Below are positions 33,101-43,205 of a stretch of DNA of 60,000 nt, one piece after another. Source of the DNA: Liolophura sinensis (taxonomy: Eukaryota > Mollusca > Polyplacophora > Chitonida > Chitonidae). The DNA lies in the NCBI RefSeq assembly GCF_032854445.1, contig NC_088304.1, positions 8,321,704 to 8,381,703 of the forward strand. The letters run 5' to 3'. Position 1 is the first letter of the stretch; every line of letters starts with the position of its first letter. A program made the position numbers and the translations under genes. A model generated the notes under the pieces. The model worked only from the letters and a program-made list of their open reading frames with translations. It had not been told where the DNA came from and made no database searches.

Positions 33101-36100
33101 GTTACTGCACTACATTACATCGTTGCTGAGCTGGGCGTGATTGGGCCATTATTGCACACCACTACATTGCACTGTTACTGCACTACATTACATCGTTTGT
33201 GAATTGGACGGCATTGTGCCATTATTGCACTCCACTACAATGCCTTTTTACTCAACTACATTACACCGCTGCTGTACAACATTGCATCGTTACTGAACTG
33301 CCTGATACTACGCCATTATTGCACTCCACTACATTGCACTGTTACTGAATTACAAAACATCGTTGCTGAACTGTGCGTCATTGCACCTTTATTGCACTCC
33401 ACTATATTGCAATGTTACTGCATTACATTGCACCGTTACCGAACTAAGCATCATTGTGCAATTATTGCACTCCACTACATTGCACCGTTACTGTGCAAAA
33501 TTGAATCGTTACTGACCTGCGCGGCACTACGCCATTATTGCACTCCACTACATTGTACTGTTACTGCACTATATTACACCGTTACTTTACAACATTGCAT
33601 CGAGGTGCCTCCGTGGCTCAGTTGGTTACCGCCAGCTGTGCGGTCGCTTTGAGTTCAAGCGCAGCGTAATGACCCAGGAGTAAACTAAACTGCCCCGCAC
33701 GACGTTATTGCACTCCACTACATTACACCTTCACTGCACTACATTCGACTGTTACTGTGCAAAATTGAATCGTTACTAAACTGCGCCTCTCGGCGTTATT
33801 GCACTCCACTACATTGCACCGTCATTGCACTACATGGATCAGTTGGTTACCGCTAACTGTGCGGTCGCTTTGAGTTCAAGCGCAGCGTAATGACCCAGGA
33901 GTCTCTCACCAATGCGGTCGCTGTGAGTTCAAGTCCAGCTCATGCTGGCTTCCTCTCCGTCTGTAAGTGGGAAGGTCTTCAGCAACCTGGGGATGGTCGT
34001 GGGTTTCCCCCGGTTTCCACCAACCATAATGCTGACCGCCGTCGTATAAGTGAAATATTCTTGAGTACGGCGTAAAACACCAATCAAATAAATTGCATTG
34101 CATCGTTGCTGAGCTGCATTGCGCCATTATTGGACTCCATTACATTGCATCGTTACATATTATAATTGCACCGCTACTTTATTTGTTTGCATTGGGCCCA
34201 AATCGAGTGGATAAAATTGGTTTGGTGTAAGCAGGATAAAAAAAAATCGAATCACATGCATGCTGTCAATCTTTAACCTTTATTCTGCCCATGTCCGGAA
34301 TGGAACCTTAACGGCTTTTACTCATCAGCACGTAACCACAGAAGAAATCACGTAGAACTTACCCCGTTTCGCCGAAAACGTTTGTACTGACTTTCTTAAG
34401 ATCTTCATATGGCGACGCAATCAGATTCTTTGGTGACATCCAGTTCCTGAGAGTCGTTGCAATTCCATTGAACAGGAACCAAACTTTCTTCACATTATCT
34501 TTATATAGCTCAATTTTCACCTGGAAAAAGAAATGCGTTTATATATTTTCTGTACTAGTTAATACTTTACGCCTCAATTAAAACAAAAAGACACCAAATA
34601 GTATAACGTGAGTTATTTAGGAATAGGGATAGAAACAAACCTAAACGGTCACAGACATTTTTTTCTGACTTGCTTGGTAATATATGAAAATCAAATTTTG
34701 ATCAGGTTTTACAATGCCATGGGATTGAAGTGTGCCATGATAGAGAAACCGGAAATAAGAAATAGTGTTCGGGGGGGGGGGGGGGGGGGGACGTAAACGG
34801 AAACAACGGCGCCCTCTGGTCTGATTGATAAAAATTGATATCATGGCGACTTTTTCGATTTTCTCCATGTGCCCCGTTTTTGCTCACTTTGAACTTCCTT
34901 CTCCTTTGTGTAACATCACACAAATAAAAAAAAAGTTTTGTTTTTTAAACTTCATGTGGGATAGTTTATCGATGCATATATACATATTTTCTAGACTTGT
35001 GTTATCTTCTGAGATATTTCGACACAGGAGTTCGCGCTGTCGAGATTGGAAAAGAATCGACATGTTTTACCCCAACCAAAGAAGTAACTTCGCTATGGAG
35101 ACTTGTTCTAATCCGTGATTCTTTGTTTGAGGTCTAAGGACGCTTTCAACATTATTTCGGTCATAACGACGTTGTGTACCTGTAGCAGGCCAGACCCAAA
35201 GCCGATAAATTTATAGTACTGTCTCACTGAGAAATCATTCCGAAGATGTCACGCTGCACACTGTCACAATACATTGGCTCAGTGCCAACCAGTAATTGGT
35301 CCATTCCTCTTATGCTGGGCGCTATGCGAGGTAGTACCGAGATTGTAGACGTCTTACCGTGTGTTATGACTCGATTCGGGATTGAACCACTAATCTACCG
35401 CTTACAATTAAGCCAGCCGCTCTAATCACTACGCCACGGAATTCCATGCCGGATTACTGATGACTTTTCTCATGTAATAAATTCGTACACCGTTAGCAGT
35501 TTTCCCACCTATCATCATCACAAATGCATGAATGAACAAAAGATTTCACAACTTGGACCTGAATTACTTTAGGCAGGAAAGACTTCCATATTCTAGCTTC
35601 CTTTCGACAATGTTGGCTGGATGAAGCACACGTTTTTAACTGTTTGTTTACGTTACAAACAGTGGCCATATTTGACTGTATATGACGACACTGTGAATTC
35701 ACGTGTTAAATAATACCATCAGGTCTATTGCTGGACGACGCCAGAAAAAGACCAAAGGTGGTCGATTCTACTACCGGTGTTTCTTGACATATAAAAGTGT
35801 ATATAAAAGTAAAGAAAAACGAAACCTTTCCAGTCAAAATAGATCGCACAAATGCGCAAGGCCAAAACTTATATCTGTCGCAGGAAATGATCACAGAAAT
35901 TTAAAAAAAAAACATGAAACTGTTCTGATCGAAACACAACAGATGAATAAAGACGACTTGTAGAAGCATATTACAGACGTAGAGAAGAACTAAATTGTTG
36001 TGGTCGAGGAACATACTATCGGTCAAGGGAGGTAGAAACCGATCACAGATGTGATGATGAACAAAACTGTTCTGATCGAAACAGAACACAAAGTCAACAG

Positions 36101-37904
36101 ACGAAATTGTTATGGTAGAAACTGATCACAGAAGTAACGATGAACGAAACTGTTCTGGTCAAAGTAGAACACACAGTCAAAAGGCGAAATTATTGTGGTA
36201 GAAACTGATCACAGAAGTAATGATGAACGAAACTGTTCTGGTCAAAGTAGAACACACAGTCAACAGACGAAATTGTTATGGTAGAAACTGATCACAGAAG
36301 TAATGATGAACGAAAATTTTCCGATCTAAATAGAATACAATTTCAAAAACACGAAATTATTGTGGTAGGAACTGATGAGAGAAGTAATGATGGAAGAAAC
36401 TATTCTGGTCGAAATAGAATACACAGTCAAGATACGAAATTGTTGTGGTAGAAACTGATCACAGAAGTAAAGATGAACGAAACGTTTATGATCGAAATAG
36501 AATAAACACTCAAAATACGAAATTGTTAAGGTAGAAACTGATGAGAGAAGTAAGGCTGAACGAAACTGTTCTGGTTGAAATAGAACGTGTAGTCAAAAGA
36601 CAAAATTGTTGTTGTAGGGACGGATTAGAGAAGTAATGAGTAATTGATCGATACCAGGAAACGTTACCTTTTCGACGACGATTTTGTACCAGTTGTCCAT
36701 GATTTCGCCGTTCCTGTAGGGAAGGCTGGAGGCGATTGTCTGGGCTTCTTCCACGTCACCGTTTATGTCTCCGTGTTTGAGGTAATCATCGAAGACTTTA
36801 CCCTTCCCACTCACCGCTTTGAAAATTAATATCCACTTGCAGCCACCTGTAATTAAATTTTATTCATTGTGTATTTAATTACATGTAGAATACCTGCGCC
36901 AAAGAGGTTGTTTTTACAGGCCTATACACGTCAGGTTATCTGTCTATCTGCCTCCGTGGCCGAGGCGATTAGCGTGCCAGTGCGGTGCAATGACCCATGA
37001 GCCTCTTACTAATGCGGCCTCTGTGAGTTCAAGACTATGTCATGTTGGTTTCCTCTCGGGTAGGCCTGCCGGCGGCCTGTGGGTGGACTTGGATTTCCCC
37101 GAATCTCTGCCCGATTTCATCCCACCATAATGCTGGTCGCCGTCGTATAAGTGAAATGTTCTTTAGAACGTGGTTAAACACCAACCAAATAGATCAAATA
37201 AAAAGACTATCTCTCTGTCAGGAATTTTACGAAGGGATTTACACACAAAAAATAATCTGTTATATTTTACAGAAAGTCTATTATCTGAATGATGCTACAA
37301 TGTATTCTATTAGTTTAACATAATACTCTGTCTTATTAAACCTGTCAGTCTAACAGAATCTATATGTCGAATTGGTATAATACACGCTTCAGGAACAGAA
37401 TACATTCTAGCATCAGACAACAGACTTTATGTTAAATTTAACAGATTTTTTTTTTCAGAGTAGATGAAATTTTTTAATAAATGTTTTAAATTTGGGTTGT
37501 CATCCAGATTCAGAAAATGTTTAAGCGATTCTTAATTCATCAGTGAGATATGGGGCAGAGTATTACATAAACGTCTTACCCTTATGTTCATTGTCTTTCT
37601 TGTCTCCACAATTGCAGTTATAGATGGAGGGAGCTGGCTTACATTCTGGCTTTTCTTCTTCTTCTTCCTTTTCATATTTGCCCTCCTTTTTGTAATAATT
37701 ATGCGTACTGCTTCCGTAATATTCCTCGGTGCTCCCTTTGTTCTTAGACTTGTATTTTGGTAGGCTTGGTGAGAGGTTGTATTCTGGTACCTTTGGTGCC
37801 GGGTTGTATTCGGAAGGCGACGGAGCATGAGCCTCAGAGGGTTGAACGGATAAGAAAATCCCGACAACCACGGCTATGGCACAAAGAACGACTACAGGTC
37901 TCAT
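30085..37904 (-). CDS. Secreted protein with an uncharacterised animal-specific domain, complete five-coding-exon gene
   Basis: Coding exons (minus strand): 37904-37580, 36846-36668, 34520-34363, 32139-31955 and 30146-30085. They sum to 909 nt, giving 302 residues plus TAA. Borders are GT-AG and the phases match at every junction (1, 0, 2, 1). The product starts with a signal peptide of about 25 residues (hydrophobic core VVVLCAIAVVVGIFLSV, then QPSEA). Next is a Pro/Tyr/Lys/Glu-rich segment to about residue 95, a short CxC stretch (IYNCNCGDKK), and a domain of about 190 residues. Landmarks are WILIFKAVSG, NWYKIVVEKVKIELYKD, VWFLFNG, NWMSPKNLIASPYEDL, RRFFISRGYDGC, DDCLWDK and LADRFVISAKV. 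From memory this layout matches a domain found in uncharacterised secreted proteins of molluscs, amphioxus and cnidarians, for which I know no function or name. Adhesive, shell-matrix or immune roles are guesses. Confidence 0.78.
30466..30510 (+). repeat. G-rich simple repeat
   Basis: Runs of 5 to 14 G separated by single T residues, with clear G-quadruplex potential. It lies in the last intron of the secreted-protein gene, where the transcript carries the C-rich strand. Confidence 0.9.
31090..31530. repeat. Low-complexity block with a tandem duplication and an inverted end
   Basis: Phrases like AAAGTCGAAATTTCGAGAAA repeat from about 31,225 to 31,510. A segment of about 170 bp is duplicated: TACGATGTCTCCGTGTG near 31,187 and TACGATATCTCCGTGCG near 31,360. 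TTCTCGAAATGTGAGCTTTC near 31,098 is the inverse of the GAAAGCTCAC phrase near 31,503, so the block's ends are complementary. Confidence 0.75.
31865..31912. repeat. CA/TG-rich simple repeat
   Basis: Alternating purine-pyrimidine run (GTGCACGCACATGCACACGC and following), about 40 bp inside the intron from the exon 4 donor of the secreted-protein gene. Confidence 0.8.
31955..32139 (-). CDS. Exon 4 of the secreted-protein gene
   Basis: 185 bp, entered in phase 2 and left in phase 1. The acceptor is GCTTTGATTTCAG and the donor is a strong GTGAGT at 31954. It encodes ASRGRRFFISRGYDGC, CAYLLVKDPRAKDDCLWDKL and PYFVYGKKKNGCSNFNKP. Four of its cysteines are probably disulfide partners. The frame runs on past the donor to 31794 through a simple repeat, which I reject as coding. 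Confidence 0.8.
32165..32330 (-). repeat. SINE family A, diverged copy next to a splice acceptor
   Basis: Reverse orientation: TTTATTTTTTTCGCCATACT, CAAGAATATCTCACTAATAC, CACAGCCCGGGGGAATCCCC. Its A-rich 3' end lies about 25 bp upstream of the exon 4 acceptor in transcript direction. Confidence 0.75.
33604..33693 (+). repeat. SINE family A head fragment inside the satellite
   Basis: GTGCCTCCGTGGCTCAGTTG, then GTTACCGCCAGCTGTGCGGT and GCGCAGCGTAATGACCCAGG. It stops at CAGGAGT and returns to satellite. The same internal rearrangement is present in the copy 230 bp downstream. Confidence 0.85.
33836..34100 (+). repeat. SINE family A copy inside the satellite
   Basis: Starts in the middle of the A box (GATCAGTTGGTTACCGCTAA), has a duplicated B-box stretch (TTTGAGTTCAAGCGCAGC, then TGTGAGTTCAAGTCCAGC), a full body and the tail GAGTACGGCGTAAAACACCA. 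Satellite resumes at TTGCATTGCATCG. Confidence 0.88.
34363..34520 (-). CDS. Exon 3 of the secreted-protein gene
   Basis: 158 bp, entered in phase 0 and left in phase 2. The acceptor is TTTCTTTTTCCAG and the donor is GTAAGT at 34362. It encodes VKIELYKDNVKKVWFLFNG, TLRNWMSPKNLIASPYEDLK and STNVFGET: the central beta-strands of the uncharacterised domain. Confidence 0.8.
34769..34791 (+). repeat. Poly-G tract
   Basis: An uninterrupted run of about 22 G in intron 2 of the secreted-protein gene (C-rich in its transcript). Confidence 0.92.
35160..35450 (-). repeat. tRNA-headed SINE family C, reverse copy
   Basis: Head region in reverse: GGGATTGAACCACTAATCTA (B box) and CCGCTCTAATCACTACGCC (A box). 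The reverse complement of the body contains ATTACTGGTTGGCACTGAGC and ATCTTCGGAATG, as in the copies at 21722 and 52143. Confidence 0.72.
35885..36650. repeat. 83-bp tandem repeat next to a splice donor
   Basis: About eight or nine units containing GTAGAAACTGATCACAGAAG, TAATGATGAACGAAACTG and TTCTGGTCAAAGTAGAACAC. The GTAG start recurs at 36115, 36198, 36281, 36365, 36448, 36531 and 36614 (83-84 bp). The array ends about 20 bp from the exon 2 donor (36667-36666) of the secreted-protein gene, within intron 2. Confidence 0.95.
36668..36846 (-). CDS. Exon 2 of the secreted-protein gene
   Basis: 179 bp, entered in phase 1 and left in phase 0. The acceptor is TTTAATTACAG and the donor is GTAACG at 36667. 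It encodes GCKWILIFKAVSGKGKVFDD, YLKHGDINGDVEEAQTIA and NGEIMDNWYKIVVEK: the start of the uncharacterised domain. The opening W-x-x-IFKAVSG motif is the best family landmark. Confidence 0.82.
36950..37205 (+). repeat. SINE family A (intron 1 of the secreted-protein gene)
   Basis: CTGCCTCCGTGGCCGAGGCG head, GAGTTCAAGACTATG, CCATAATGCTGGTCGCCGTC and TATAAGTGAAATGTTC, with an A-rich tail. Diverged, full length. Confidence 0.85.
37238..37470. mobile_element. MITE family E (intron 1 of the secreted-protein gene)
   Basis: Left: CACAAAAAATAATCTG, AGAAAGTCTATTATCTGA and ATGATGCTACAATGTATTC. Right: ACAGAATACATTCTAGCATC, then AGACAACAGACTTTATG and TTAACAG. Terminal and subterminal blocks are inverted copies. 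Confidence 0.75.
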
Positions 37905-37928
37905 TTTGCGAATATCTGTCTGAGCTCT
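37580..37928 (-). CDS. Exon 1 (first coding) of the secreted-protein gene
   Basis: ATG at 37904, coding to 37580, donor GTAAGA at 37579, phase 1. It encodes the signal peptide, a repetitive stretch (SPSEYNPAPKVPEYNLSPSL), Tyr/Lys-rich and EEEEE segments, and ECKPAPSIYNCNCGDKK. An acceptor CATTACTTTCAG on the minus strand (ending at 37929) precedes 24 bases of leader, pointing to an upstream noncoding exon. Confidence 0.82.
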
Positions 37929-37954
37929 CTGAAAGTAATGTACACATATTGTTT

Positions 37955-38175
37955 ACTACCATCCTCAAGAATCTTTCACTTATACCATGTGGGTCAGTTT
38001 TATGGGTGGAAGACACCGGAATTTCAGGTGTAAATCATCGACCTTTGACAAGCTACTTGCACACTTTCCTACATGTGACGTACAGATATACACGCTATAT
38101 TGGTGGAAGACAAGTTGCCTACAATGAAAGCTTGACTGCGCAAAATGCACATTCTGGTCCTGAATGTAAGTCTGC
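37955..38175 (-). repeat. SINE family B copy
   Basis: Reverse orientation: CATCCTCAAGAATCTTTCAC, CAGTTTTATGGGTGGAAGAC, ATCGACCTTTGACAAGCTAC, ACATGTGACGTACAGATATA. It resembles the reverse of 39862-39980 and the copies at 46905 and 49365. Confidence 0.6.
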
Positions 38176-38536
38176 ATGAATGCACCATTCTGTCACTCTC
38201 CGAGCAGCACTGCAAAACGGTACATCTTTGTGTACGGGAACTTAGTGGTAATGCGAACATTCCACATTGATACGGTCAGAGCTTTTTTTAACGCATTGCC
38301 CTTTTGAAATGTAGTCATCTGTGACAAACTACGTGTGAAAAGGGACAGCCCTATCCTCCACTCTGTTACCTGTGGTAACTAGAGGGAATGTTCACATTTA
38401 CCTTACGTCAAGATCAACCGACTTGCGACCGCACTTGACGGACAATAGATCTTTTGTCAGAATTTGCGTTTGATCAAGTTGATTGATTGTATAGGGTCTT
38501 GTAAATCAAAGAAAAAATAAACAATCTAGTACTCAC

Positions 38537-38583
38537 CAAAAGCTCTTCTTAACCCGTCTATTGAAATGTGTTGAAAACACATA
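38537..38583 (-). other. Noncoding first exon of the secreted-protein gene (start approximate)
   Basis: Downstream of a TATA box, ending at a strong donor: the minus strand reads GCTTTTG|GTGAGTACT, donor at 38536-38535. Together with the acceptor at 37930-37929 this gives a 5'-leader intron of about 0.6 kb. The start is inferred as about 30 bp from the TATA box. Confidence 0.5.
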
Positions 38584-38607
38584 TATGTCCAGTGGCAGAA
38601 CTTCCGG

Positions 38608-38615
38608 TTTATATA
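38608..38615 (-). promoter_or_regulatory. TATA box of the secreted-protein gene
   Basis: TATATAAA on the minus strand (context CTGTATATAAACCGG), about 70 bp upstream of the donor of the inferred noncoding exon. Its spacing to a first exon followed by a good donor makes it more convincing than a chance match. Confidence 0.58.
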
Positions 38616-38639
38616 CAGTTATAACCACGGTCGACTAGT

Positions 38640-39861
38640 TTTACAAGCCGCTAATCTAGTGCAATTATCTGTAAGATTTAATAACCCAAAAAATAATTAA
38701 TAATACCTTTGGGGGAAAGGTATCCATGCGTGCACGTTGTCACGAGACGTTAAATTTTCTAAAGCAGTCAACGATGTCCTGTTTTTATGACTGCTTCACG
38801 GTTTAGAGGAGGCTAAATTCCAGCCACATGTCAGCGCCATTGCTGCAGTAATCAGAGTACTCTTGTGCTGGCTTTATACCAATAACACAAAATGCGCAAC
38901 CTGGAAAATGTAAATATTTAGTTATGTGACTGTCGATTTCACTTAAACGACGTCAGTTAACATAAGGGCGGCGGGAAATCGCACTGAGCTCGGGTGAAAC
39001 CCACGATAATCAGCAGGTTGCTGGCAGACCTTCCTACGCGTAAACATTAACATGTATTATACATGTTAAATGTTGTAAAGTGTGAGTATCAAGGTCTTAA
39101 AATGATACGGCTCATGATGAAGTGTAACAACACGTACATTCACGCACAAGTGTAATATGACGGTGACATCAGATGTTGAGATAAACGCGCACCTGTCACC
39201 TGATGTCATCAGTGGATTTTGGGCTCATTGACATTCTGTCCATCTCGTTGTACAACTTGGCTAAAAAAATAATTATCCTTCTTTGAGCTTAATCAAATAT
39301 GTAATGTGAAAATTTACCTGTGTGTTTCCCCTTGATACCCTATTATTAGGTTATTTTTTAACATATATAAGGCTAATCTGAAAAGCATCATGCGTATACA
39401 CGAATTGACAAATTCACATTAAGATTGTCTTGTATTGCAATATGTTTTTGATATTTTGTACATAAAAGCGTTAAATTTCTAACACTGTATACGAGGTTAT
39501 ATTCTAATATTAAAAACGGATTCTCTGCTACACTTCCAAAATGATGGATTTAACCTTGTTAGAGATACATTAGAGATTTCAGTTAAAAGGTTTCAAGGTT
39601 GTATATACCTTCTCTCGACAGCATACTGTGCTCTAAAAACAACTATGTACAAAATATACACAAGATGTGAACCGCAGGTAGACAATAATTGTCAGACATT
39701 TGCCCAGAAACTTTAATGTGTACCTTGCATACATCATATCAGTGTGTACCAAATTGTGTGCTTGCATGTGATATTCATCTTGTTTGCATTGTGGACTACA
39801 CAAAGGTGTGTACAAAACTGCACAGATATGTTTTTTGAGAGTAATGCAGCTTTAAGTAACT
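38640..39861. other. Upstream flank of the secreted-protein gene
   Basis: AT-rich sequence with a small SINE family A fragment at about 38,990-39,045 (GGTGAAACCCACGATAATC, CAGGTTGCTGGCAGACCTTC; reverse orientation). No exon recognised. Confidence 0.45.
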
Positions 39862-39980
39862 TGCCAAAGGTCGGTGGTTTACGACAGATACTCCAGTTTC
39901 TTCCGCCCATGAAACTGACGTACCGCCTTCGTCAAAGTAAAAATTCTTGAGTACGGCGTTAAACAATTATGAAACAAATA
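39862..39980 (+). repeat. SINE family B, 3' part
   Basis: ACTTGCCAAAGGTCGGTGGT, CTCCAGTTTCTTCCGCCCAT, ACCGCCTTCGTCAAAGTAAA, TTCTTGAGTACGGCGTTAAA, then AAACAAATAAA. The tail resembles that of family A but the body differs. Confidence 0.68.
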
Positions 39981-40301
39981 AATTTATACACCTACTATGG
40001 AAATATTAGCCGGGTCTGATCTATACTCACACCCATCTTGTGGCAGTTTGATACCTATCATATACACTAAATTGAATATAAGATTTCAACACATACCCAG
40101 GAAAATTGACATAAACTACCAGGCAAAAGAAAGGTTTCACCGTATTTTTTGTCATAAAAACAGTAAAAGCGCGGTTCCGGGTTTGAGTCTAAGGAGGACT
40201 TAGTGTATGACTGCATCGTTTCCTCTACCAGAACGCATCGTCACGAACGCAGCAATTGGAACTGTGAAATTGCGACCACAGGCAAAACGTCCTTTTGAGG
40301 C

Positions 40302-41025
40302 ATGGCTCGTGATGCACGTGCAGTCATGTTGCATAAATACTCTTGCTCGAAAGAGCAGACATTCAGTGACCGAAAAAAACACAAACAGTATGCCAAGACA
40401 ACGCAAGCGCAACGAGACCAGGCCATCGGTATGTCCACCATGGGAGTCTCGCAACGTCACATTGCAAGAACGTTCAACTGCAGCAAAAACCACCATCAGG
40501 GGGTTGTTGATACGCTATCAGCAGACAGGCCAGACCCAAGACAGACCAAGATCGGGAAGACCGAGGGTAACAACTGCGGCTGAAGATCGCTACATCCGGC
40601 AGATCCACCTCCGAAACCGATTCGTCACGGCGACGTCAACAGCGGCGACGGCACTAGGCCATGTCATCAGCCCCAGAACAACACTGCGTCGTCTTCGTTC
40701 AGCTGGTTTACGACTTTACCGCCCCTTCCGTGGGATGGCCTTGACCCTTTTACACCGTCAACGCAGATTGCGATGGGCACGTATTGTACGTCGGTGGCAG
40801 CGACGTGACTGGGCGAGAGTGCTGTTTACAGACGAGAGCAGGTTCTGTCTATTCAGGAACGATGGCAGAGTTCGAATTTTCCGACGAAGAGGCGAGCGTC
40901 TCGCGCCAAACTGCGTAAGAGAGGTTTATCCGTTCGGAGGCGGAGGCGTCATGGTTTGGGGAGGGATTTGTGACCAAATGAAGACGCAGCTGGTTATTAT
41001 GCAAGGTAATCTGACTGGCCAGTGA
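40302..41025 (+). pseudogene. Tc1-like transposase, frameshifted and truncated
   Basis: The N-terminal helix-turn-helix (AIGMSTMGVSQRHIARTFNC) lies in the frame of 40302-40583. After a frame change near 40,490 the other frame continues with RYQQTGQTQDRPRSGRPRVT, LRSAGLRLYRPFRGM, RVLFTDESRFCLF (first catalytic Asp) and GGGVMVWGGICDQ, then stops at 41025. The later catalytic Asp/Asn and Glu blocks are absent downstream, so the gene is cut at its 3' end. It is less decayed than the two copies inside the lectin-like gene, suggesting a younger insertion. I did not find terminal inverted repeats. Confidence 0.88.
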
Positions 41026-43009
41026 TACGTTGATCCGGCGACTGACGATGTCAATGCGGAGGCGTGTGCTTGCTTGCATTGATGCCTAGGATGGCCACAC
41101 TCGCTACTGATGACTGTAGTCCTTCATTTCTGTGGATACTGTGACTTTACATGCACTTGCCAGTTAACTTTACATTTGTGTAATTTTTTCTTCTGACCCC
41201 TTGTCTCTTTCATTGTGTTTTGTGGCCAATTGAATGCCAATATTTTAAAGCCTTTTTGAGAGAATATTTGACAATGATTCTTGTTTATAAACCAATCTTC
41301 TTAATTCTTATATCTGCCTTTGTTTTTGTTTTATGGGCTCAAGAAGTGGGTGAAACCTTTCTTTTGCCTGGTAGTATATTTACAATCGAGCATATTTTTT
41401 GGTTGTCTGTAGCATATATCTGTATGCGCATGTATATACATCTAACATGGCATTGTACTGATTTACTCAAAACTGATCTGGTTTACAGTTTGAACGAAGT
41501 CAGATATACGAATAGTCTAAAACTTGGTGTATTGACTGACTGATTGATTGGTAAACGTTATTCGCCGTCCAAAAAAGACAAGAAGCAATGTCATGGTTGT
41601 TTGACAGACAAAATTCTATACACAAAAAACATACTAATAAAGCTACAAGCATATAATGTTGGTGGGATAATGCCCCAAAGGGTTTGCTATTTTCAGGAAG
41701 ATTAGTACAAAAAGTATAGCTTTGCTATTGAAAATTATGAATGAATGATCATGGCTGAACGCCACATCGGAAGTGATTCAGTCATGTCGAGGCCAGATGA
41801 AAATTATGATTATGTGAGATGTGTGAATTAACAAATGGTTATGTAAATATCTGCGAAAAGCTGAAATATATGTTAAAGGGAAATAAAAAGTAGAAAAAGT
41901 ATACAAATAACTTCAGTATGTAACTATAATTATATGTATAAATATGAGTACGTATGTATATGCCGCTCAGCTTACAGATATATGATACATGCAATGGTGA
42001 TGTTACTGGTAGATAAAAATATATATTAGTAAAAGATGTAAATGTGATGTTGACACACTTATTTGTAGGTGTGGGAGTAACTTATTCCACTCCCGCGGAG
42101 CTTTAGTTTTAACTGTTTATAGGTAAGGAAAGAGAAGAATGAGAAAGGAGCGATACACTGAGAGAAATTTTGGGTCAACTGACTGAAAAATCTTATTTAT
42201 ACAATTGAGCTAATTCGACTCAACCAAATATCTTTTTAGTTCAGTCTCGAGAAAATTACTTCCGCATCATTTGTCAGCCTTAAATTATTGCCTTCAGCGG
42301 CCTTCAATCAATTTTTAATGTTGCAAGTGTCTCATAAATTTATTCATCATATACCACTTTTAGCTGCTATGTTTCAAGACTACTACAAACGACCTAGTGA
42401 GGTACATGGATATCCGACAACAGGTGCTAACACCAAATTATACATGCACTTAGAGAAAAGTTTGGGTAAACGGACTCAAACATCTTAGAAAACTGAGTCA
42501 TGTGACCACATCAGCCGAGCCTTAAACGACTTCTATCAGTTTTCCGACTAGCCAAATGCGTCACAATATTACCAAGTGAATTTTAAAACTTCTCTCCATC
42601 CATGCCCATCATTTGATGCGTTCTTCTATAAGACGTATACTAATGTCTTTAAACTGTTTTTTACAGTTACAAAGCTCTAATGGGAGTAAAACTGCTGGCT
42701 TTCCGATCACACGAGATCGCTTACAAATATTGATCGAAAATATAAATACCCAAAGCTTTCTCTCTGGTCGATTATATGACAAATTAAATTTCGGTGTTTG
42801 TAACCGTATATATCCATGTATGAATGGCAATATTCCAGAAAGCCCTGTATGCTGTATATATATACTCATATATGTTTCGCCTAGTTGTAGTCGGATGTGG
42901 TGTATAACACAAATACTGACCTTTCAATGATTAACATAGTGTTGTGAATTTGACTGGGATACGAATCACGTAATATGTATCATATTATAAAACCATATTG
43001 AAACCATAT
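41026..43009. other. Stretch without recognised genes
   Basis: AT-rich. Several 60-107 codon frames (for example 41220-41543 and 42613-42930) lack any family signature. A weak partial self-similarity links about 42,153-42,190 (GAGAGAAATTTTGGGTCAAC) with about 42,450-42,490 (TAGAGAAAAGTTTGGGTAAA). Confidence 0.4.
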
Positions 43010-43205
43010 ATCGCTGTGAGTTCATGTCCAGCTCATACTGGCTTTCTCTCTGGCCGTAAGTGGGAAGGTCCCTCAGCAACCTGCGGATGGTTGTGGGTTT
43101 CCCCCGGGCTCTGCCCGGTTTCCTCCCAACATTATGCTGGCCACCGTCGTCTAAGTGAAATATTCTTGAGTACGGCGTAAAACACTAATTAAATATAAAA
43201 GAAAA
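43010..43205 (+). repeat. SINE family A, 5'-truncated
   Basis: Begins at the B box (CGCTGTGAGTTCATGTCCAG) and runs through CTGCGGATGGTTGTGGGTTT to TTGAGTACGGCGTAAAACAC and an A-rich end. The tRNA-like A-box half is missing. Confidence 0.87.

Larger units (their letters stand above)
32480..34190. repeat. Degenerate satellite with embedded SINE pieces (intron 3 of the secreted-protein gene)
   Basis: Dozens of imperfect phrases such as CACTCCACTACATTGCACTG and TTACTGCACTACATTACACC, in larger units of roughly 80-100 bp that include GAACTGCGCGTCATTGCGCC. Two SINE family A pieces sit inside it. Open frames across it are artefacts of the stop-poor unit. Confidence 0.9.

Noticed and set aside
32525-33652. 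Open frames rich in Cys, His, Leu and Tyr
   Set aside because: They are translations of the degenerate satellite.
40241-40441. Minus-strand frames opposite the Tc1-like transposase
   Set aside because: Shadows of the plus-strand transposase sequence, without any motif.
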